Source: Bolinopsis microptera (lineage: Eukaryota > Ctenophora > Tentaculata > Lobata > Bolinopsidae). From it: a stretch of 64,000 nucleotides of DNA. Within the stretch, counting starts at the first letter, position 1. Each line of letters begins with the position of its first letter. The stretch is taken from assembly GCF_026151205.1 (NCBI RefSeq), contig NC_087074.1:14440167-14504166 (forward strand), in the 5' to 3' direction. Of this stretch, positions 58,201 through 64,000 are shown piece by piece. A program made the translations under genes and the position numbers. The notes beneath the pieces are model-generated. The model was given only the letters and a program-made list of their open reading frames with translations. It was not told the DNA's origin and ran no database searches.

Positions 58201-59652
58201 ATACTCGCCACACTGTGCTTCTACGGTTACATGACTGGGAACAGTAGTATACTCGCCACACTGTGCTACTACAGTTACATTACAGGGAACAGTAGTATAC
58301 TCACCACACTGTGCTTCTACGGTTACATTACTGGGAACAGTAGTATACTCACCACACTGTGCTACTACGGTTACATTACTGGGAACAGTAGTATACTCGC
58401 CACACTGTGCTACTACGGTTACATTACTGGGAACAGTAGTATACTCGCCACACTGTGCTACTACAGTTACATTACTGAGAACAGTAGTATACTCGCCACA
58501 CTGTGCTACTACAGTTACATTACTGGGAACAGTAGTATACTCGCCACACTGTGCTACTACAGTTACATTACTGGGAACAGTAGTATACTCGCCACACTGT
58601 GCTACTACGGTTACATTACTGGGAACAGTAGTATACTCGCCACATTGTGCTACTACAGTTACATTACAGGGAACAGTAGTATACTCGCCACACTGTGCTA
58701 CTACAGTTACATTACTGGGAACAGTAGTATACTCGCCACACTGTGCTACTACAGTTACATTACTGGGAACAGTAGTATACTCGCCACACTGTGCTACTAC
58801 AGTTACATTACTGGGAACAGTAGTATACTCGCCACACTGTGCTACTACAGTTACATTACTGGGAACAGTAGTATACTCGCCACACTATGCTACTACGGTT
58901 ACATTACTGGGAACAGTAGTATACTCGCCACATTGTGCTACTACAGTTACATTACAGGGAACAGTAGTATACTCGCCACACTGTGCTACTACAGTTACAT
59001 TACTGGGAACAGTAGTATACTCGCCACACTGTGCTACTACGGTTACATTACAGGGAACAGTAGTATACTCGCCACACTGTGCTACTACAGTTACATTACT
59101 GGGAACAGTAGTATACTCGCCACACTGTGCTACTACAGTTACATTACTGGGAACAGTAGTATACTCGCCACACTGTGCTACTACAGTTACATTACTGGGA
59201 ACAGTAGTATACTCGCCACACTGTGCTACTACAGTTACATTACTGGGAACAGTAGTATACTCGCCACACTGTGCTACTACGGTTACATTACTGGGAACAG
59301 TAGTATACTCGCAACACTGTGCTACTACGGTTACATTACAGGGAACAGTAATATACTCGCCACACTGTGCTACTACAGTTACATTACTGGGAACAGTAGT
59401 ATACTCGCCACACTGTGCTACTACAGTTACATTACTGGGAACAGTAGTATACTCGCCACACTGTGCTACTACGGTTACATTACTGGGAACAGTAGTATAC
59501 TCGCCACACTGTGCTACTACAGTTACATTACTGGGAACAGTAGTATACTCGCCACACTGTGCTACTACAGTTACATTACTGGGAACAGTAGTATACTCAC
59601 CACACTATGCTACTACGGTTACATTACAGGGAACAGTAGTATACTCGCCACA
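55294..59652 (+). repeat. 48-bp minisatellite, about 91 copies, open in one plus-strand frame
   Basis: Period 48 from 55294. The plus frame encodes TGNSSILATLCYY(G/S)YI over and over with no stop for the whole array. Variants include CTG/TTG/CTA (Leu), TGC/TGT (Cys) and ACT/ACA (Thr), all silent, alongside Gly/Ser, Ala/Thr, Ile/Met and Tyr/Phe changes. The minus frame gets TAG wherever CACTATGC occurs (for example near 56100 and 57160), and the other plus frames are stopped. A good 3' splice site (TTTGATTGCTTCCAG) lies just before it at 55284. Each unit would carry an N-S-S glycosylation sequon and one Cys. No Met start was identified and expression is unproven. Confidence 0.9.
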
Positions 59653-60365
59653 CGGTACTAACTGTCGAAAAATCGTGGTACTAACTGTTTTTTGGTATAT
59701 AGAATAAGATACCCACCAAGAAATTGCTTTTTTTTTAAAGAGCTCATTTAAACTTTAAAGGAAGACTTTTAAAAATTTTAAAAATTTAAAAAAAACCCAA
59801 AAAAAAAACTTTAAAAAACCTCAAAACCCATTCCCAAAATTGAAATTTGAGGTAAAATGGGTTTTTTGGGGTTAGCACCCCCTTTAGTACCATGTACTAA
59901 CTGTTTTTCTGGAAAATGGGCAGTAGACCCACCAGTTAGTATCATGTACTAACTGTGTTGTTAGAAGAAAAAATGACCCACCCACCAACGTCATGTCCGG
60001 TACTAAGTGTATGATCCCCCCCCCCCCCCCCCCCCCCCCGTTGTAGGCGCTTTTTTGAACCATTTACAAGCGATTATAAGCGCTTATAAGTGGGGTGCAA
60101 TTTAGCTGTTTATAAAGCGCAAATAAAGCGCTTATAAGCGCTTTTTTAATTGGGTCAGGAAAACGCTATATTACATCTTATAGCAATAAAAAGCGCTTTT
60201 TTGAATTATGACATCAATTATAGTCGATTATAAGCGATTTTTTTTTAACCGTTTATAATCGTAAAAAAATCGATTGTAAACGGGTTTTTTAAAGAAAACG
60301 CCGAGAAAGCGCTCAATAAGCGATTATCAGCGCCGATAATAAAATATCGTTTATGGAAACTTGCC
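59653..60365 (+). mobile_element. 3' part of the fold-back element at the start of duplication unit 2
   Basis: Copy of 52704-53418 lacking the left terminus, ending GAAACTTGCC at 60365. It exists because the duplication breakpoint falls inside the nested oligo-G/C element. Confidence 0.93.
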
Positions 60366-61542
60366 GGTATGTTATCATTTGAGTACACCCTATATAACTA
60401 TAATACGTGCTACCAAATACAGGTCTCTATTATTTTAATAACATGAAGGTGCACAGAAATTCGAGTCGTTATTTGTTAATTTATGCATATTTAAATTACT
60501 CTTATAGCCTACATTGAAAGCCTAATTATGATCACAAAGACACCGGACTCCACTGTTCAAACTAATCGTTATCACGAACAGCTGGATTGTTGAATCCATC
60601 AGCAGACAGAACAAGTTGAGCCAATAAAGAGTTAACTATAACACCTCCATTGTAGCATTGTCCATACTCAATATAGTCAATAGCATTTAAAGCAGATACT
60701 GCACGTGACCAATTGACGCGTGATCCACTGATCGCGTGACCGATGCTGCACAGACAAATATTATCAAGTTCCATAGTTATTACTTATTTGAGATTAAATG
60801 GTACACCTTGTCTCGAGAAAAACCATTAAATAGCTTTGAACCCTCCCCACTGAAATAGGGATTATATAACTACTTAGTTCTAATGAGATCTGCCACAATC
60901 TGGGAAATGGTTATTATTGAAAGTCATGATTCTACTGGAGCTGGTGTGGGATCATCAAAGAGAGAATGTCCTCTTAATTCTATGAAAAGCCAATTCGGGG
61001 AAAGGAAAAAGATAAAAAGCATATTGTTAATCGTTCCGGAATTTAATTTTACATGTGGCAGGAGATAGGATAGTTAGGTCCAATTTATGATTGATCAATT
61101 AAATAAATATGTCGTGTCTCGAAAAAATTCGGCGTAAACTTCTTGAGATCGGTTCCAGTTCTCAAGAACAAAAAATTGTTCGTGATATTCAATAAAGAGA
61201 ATCATGACTGGTTAGTGGTTAACGTGGACAAAATGAAACAAAGCAAATATGTAGCTGGAGAAATAAGATGAAATACAATTGTCGCCTTGTCTCATTTTGT
61301 CAACGTTCAGGAATCGACCGGGACATGATTTCAGGCCTGACCGTGACCAAGAATTCTGAATCAAGACCACTACCACTACCAACTCACGCGACGCGTGAGT
61401 TGGTAGTGGTAGTTGGTAGTGGTAGTGGTTGCTCAATAATTAAACCTAGAAATCCCATAAATTTAACTTGGATATCACCTTAATTTACCGGGAAGTATCT
61501 GATGTTTAACTTCTCGACCGGCAGCCGGCAAGTAAAATAAAT
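60366..61542 (+). other. Spacer of duplication unit 2
   Basis: Near-identical to 53427-54599. On the minus strand 60774-60562 is open for 70 codons (with GQCYNGGVIVNSLLAQLVLS); no family recognised. Confidence 0.6.
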
Positions 61543-61767
61543 GGCAAGTTTCCTTAAACGAAATTTTATTATCGGCGCTGATATTGGGCGCTTTTTCGGC
61601 GCTTTTTTTAGTTTTAGTCGATTATTTTAATTATAGTCGATAATAAGCGATTTTTTTTTGAACCGTTTATAATCGTAAAAAAATCGATTATAAACGGGTT
61701 TTAAAAAAAAGCGCCCAATAAGCGATTATCAGCGCCGATAATAAAATTTCGTTTATAGAAACTTGCC
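61543..61767. mobile_element. 225-bp MITE, duplicate in unit 2
   Basis: Same element, flanks and target duplication as 54600-54824, copied with the tandem duplication and not independently inserted. Confidence 0.93.
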
Positions 61768-62236
61768 AAATAAATAGCATGCGAAATAAATCAAACTCTT
61801 CAAAAATTGATGGAAATATGAAGTATATATATTTAAATACTAGCAAGAACCCAATCTTTTATTTTTCAATTGTATACCTATCTTAAATACGGTTTTTGCG
61901 TAAAGTCGCGTCAAAGTTGATGCCGTGGTGTCAGTAAAATTGTACGGATAAACACATTATATAATATATTATATTATTATATATATCTCGTTTTATATGT
62001 TATAGTAAGATTGGGGTAAAAAACGGCGAATGGTTGTCTTTCTCCCTCGGGATCAGAGTTGTTGAGAATAATATTATTCCAGATAAGAAGCTTCCCTCCA
62101 TTCCCATCAAAGATAGAATGTTGACTGGACACAAACCCACCACTCCACTGGTAATAGCAGCTCTCCCTCACTAATATACCGGCTTCAGAGTTCACATAAT
62201 TTGCTGGTATTAATTTGATTGCTTCCAGGAGACTGC

Positions 62237-63292
62237 TACAGTTACATTACTGGGAACAGTAGTATACTCGCCACACTGTGCTACTACAGTTACATTACTG
62301 GGAACAGTAGTATACTCGCCACACTGTGCTACTACAGTTACATGACTGGGAACAGTAGTATACTCGCCACACTGTGCTACTACAGTTACATTACAGGGAA
62401 CAGTAGTGTACTCGCCACACTGTGCTACTACGGTTACATTACTGGGAACAGTAGTATACTCGCCACACTGTGCTACTACAGTTACATTACTGGGAACAGT
62501 AGTATACTCGCCACACTGTGCTACTACAGTTACATTACTGGGAACAGTAGTATACTCGCCACACTGTGCTACTACGGTTACATTACTGGGAACAGTAGTA
62601 TACTCGCCACACTGTGCTACTACAGTTACATGACTGGGAACAGTAGTATACTCGCCACACTGTGCTACTACAGTTACATTACAGGGAACAGTAGTGTACT
62701 CGCCACACTGTGCTACTACGGTTACATTACTGGGAACAGTAGTATACTCGCCACACTGTGCTACTACAGTTACATTACTGGGAACAGTAGTATACTCGCC
62801 ACACTGTGCTACTACAGTTACATTACTGGGAACAGTAGTGTACTCGCCACACTGTGCTACTACGGTTACATTACTGGGAACAGTAGTGTACTCGCCACAT
62901 TGTGCTACTACAGTTACATTACTGGGAACAGTAGTATACTCGCCACACTGTGCTACTACGGTTACATTACTGGGAACAATAGTATACTCGCCACACTGTG
63001 CTACTACAGTTACATTACTGGGAACAGTAGTATACTCGCCACACTGTGCTACTACGGTTACATTACTGGGAACAGTAGTATACTCGCCACACTGTGCTAC
63101 TACGGTTACATTACTGGGAACAGTAGTATACTCGCCACACTGTGCTACTACGGTTACATTACTGGGAACAGTAGTATACTCGCCACACTGTGCTACTACA
63201 GTTACATTACTGGGAACAGTAGTATACTCGCCACACTGTGCTACTACAGTTACATTACTGGGAACAGTAGTATACTCGCCACACTGTGCTAC
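62237..63292 (+). repeat. 48-bp minisatellite, second array, 22 copies
   Basis: Same unit as the first array, with the same upstream acceptor-like TTGATTGCTTCCAG. The open plus frame continues past the array through MLGIITLPVCSIAAAAFLLYYM to a TAA near 63388, a hydrophobic stretch long enough for a membrane helix. Coding status is inferred. Confidence 0.9.
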
Positions 63293-63388
63293 TACAGCAG
63301 CAGCATGCTCGGTATTATCACTCTACCTGTATGTAGCATTGCTGCTGCTGCATTTTTGTTATATTATATGATATATAAATACACTTAA

Positions 63389-64000
63389 AGTGTGATAATG
63401 TTTATAACGTGTAAAATTAAGTCATCAGAAGCAAACATACTGAACATATTATGTTGTAGACCTAGCGTGGAGTTCGCCAAGCCAGATAGAGCTGTCGCCT
63501 TGATTTATTATATAGGTTTATTATTAAAGTGACAATTTGATAAATCATGACCTTTCAAAGCCATACTTCACTGAAATGTTATCGGAGTGTATCGCATAAC
63601 TAGGCTACTAGCTCAGATATTATAGTAATTATGACTTATATTACATAATATGTTATGTATAACACGTACTTATAATATGTTACTATGTTACTCACCATGT
63701 CCCCGTTCACTGTAAACTACTGTAGTTTCTGTACCTTGAATATCATGTGGCAGCTAGCCGCTAGGTGCTTCTTATATGTAAGAGGACATGATGGAGGCCT
63801 GTATTAATTGCATTATTCAATTACATATCTATCTATAACTAATCAACACACTTTCCATAGACACGTACCGTTTCTGGGATATTACACAAAGTTCGTCTCT
63901 GCATAGTCCATCTGTCAGGAGCCACAACAAATAATATTCAAACACTCCGGCTGTTTGCTGTCTGCAGGTGGTAGTCGTGAATCTTGATATTATATTAAGT
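63389..64000. other. Gene-free right end
   Basis: AT-rich; no coding or repeat signal recognised. A CTGTTTGCTGTCTGCAG sequence ending at 63967 looks like a splice acceptor, but the following bases match no kinase segment. Confidence 0.4.

Larger units (their letters stand above)
52704..63292 (+). repeat. Tandem duplication, unit about 6.95 kb (second unit shortened)
   Basis: Unit 1 is 52704-59652 and unit 2 begins at 59653 (offset 6,949 bases, later 6,943). The repeated flank (element tail, spacer, small MITE, hairpin, minisatellite start) is almost identical. Differences are in C-run length (28 versus 24), an 8-base TAGCATTG present only in unit 2 (near 60653), and a 12-base CGGCGTAAACTT duplicated only in unit 1 (near 54177). 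The junction joins minisatellite CCACAC to CGGTACTAACTG. Confidence 0.95.

Noticed and set aside
55294..59652. CRISPR-like array
   Set aside because: Units are contiguous 48-bp repeats without unique spacers, in an animal-type genome.
62406..63371. Second plus-strand frame through array 2 (VTLLGTVVYSPHCATT repeats)
   Set aside because: It is stopped by TGACTG variants in both arrays and starts only after them; the other frame is open throughout.
63951..64000. Possible kinase exon after a CTGTTTGCTGTCTGCAG acceptor
   Set aside because: The following codons (VVVVNLDIILS) match no RSK segment.

Overview
The window looks like genomic DNA from an AT-rich, repeat-laden invertebrate animal, plausibly a cnidarian, sponge or similar marine lineage; the sequence does not settle which. 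The evidence is spliced genes with GT/AG introns (an RSK-type kinase, a RecQ-like helicase, a methyltransferase), an intronless rhodopsin-family GPCR, APE-type non-LTR retrotransposons, MITEs and long satellites. No rRNA, tRNA or CRISPR array was recognised.

Layout. 1-4626 (minus) is a large open gene running off the left edge. It has a spliced hydrophobic leader, a 2A ribosome-skipping motif, an SGNH hydrolase, a Pro/Ala/Ser-rich stretch, an AlkB-like 2-oxoglutarate dioxygenase, 19-residue repeats and a basic repeat region of the kind seen ahead of Helitron-type helicases. 5095-6388 (plus) is the spliced C-terminal half of a RecQ-like helicase with a frameshift and no visible N-terminal half. 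6.4-17.9 kb is gene-poor DNA with diverged segmental copies. 17.9-22.06 kb (minus) is a broken PHD-finger non-LTR retrotransposon with a duplicated 5' region; 22.2-22.45 kb is another retroelement relict; 23.7-26.5 kb (plus) is a CR1-like element with an open 869-codon frame; 28.16-29.11 kb (minus) is a truncated copy of a second family.

30.4-34.5 kb (minus) holds exons of a methyltransferase-like gene with a GPCR gene nested in one intron. 35.58-47.56 kb (plus) holds the first five exons of an RSK-family kinase. Its introns carry a TIR element with a nested Harbinger-like MITE, minisatellites, and a 4.13-kb fold-back transposon built of self-complementary AGCGCTTATAAGCGCT-type repeats. No later kinase exon is visible, so the gene must continue past the window or be broken.

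47.7-51.3 kb is a roughly 280-bp repeat family interrupted by a long non-LTR copy. 52.2-63.3 kb is a tandem duplication (unit about 6.95 kb) containing smaller members of the fold-back family, an element with oligo-G/oligo-C ends, and a 48-bp minisatellite of about 91 copies in unit one and 22 in unit two. The minisatellite stays open in one plus-strand frame throughout.

The most unusual item is the 2A / SGNH / AlkB polyprotein. Next come the coding-type minisatellite inside the duplication and the fold-back family with 8-bp target duplications and oligo-G nested elements.
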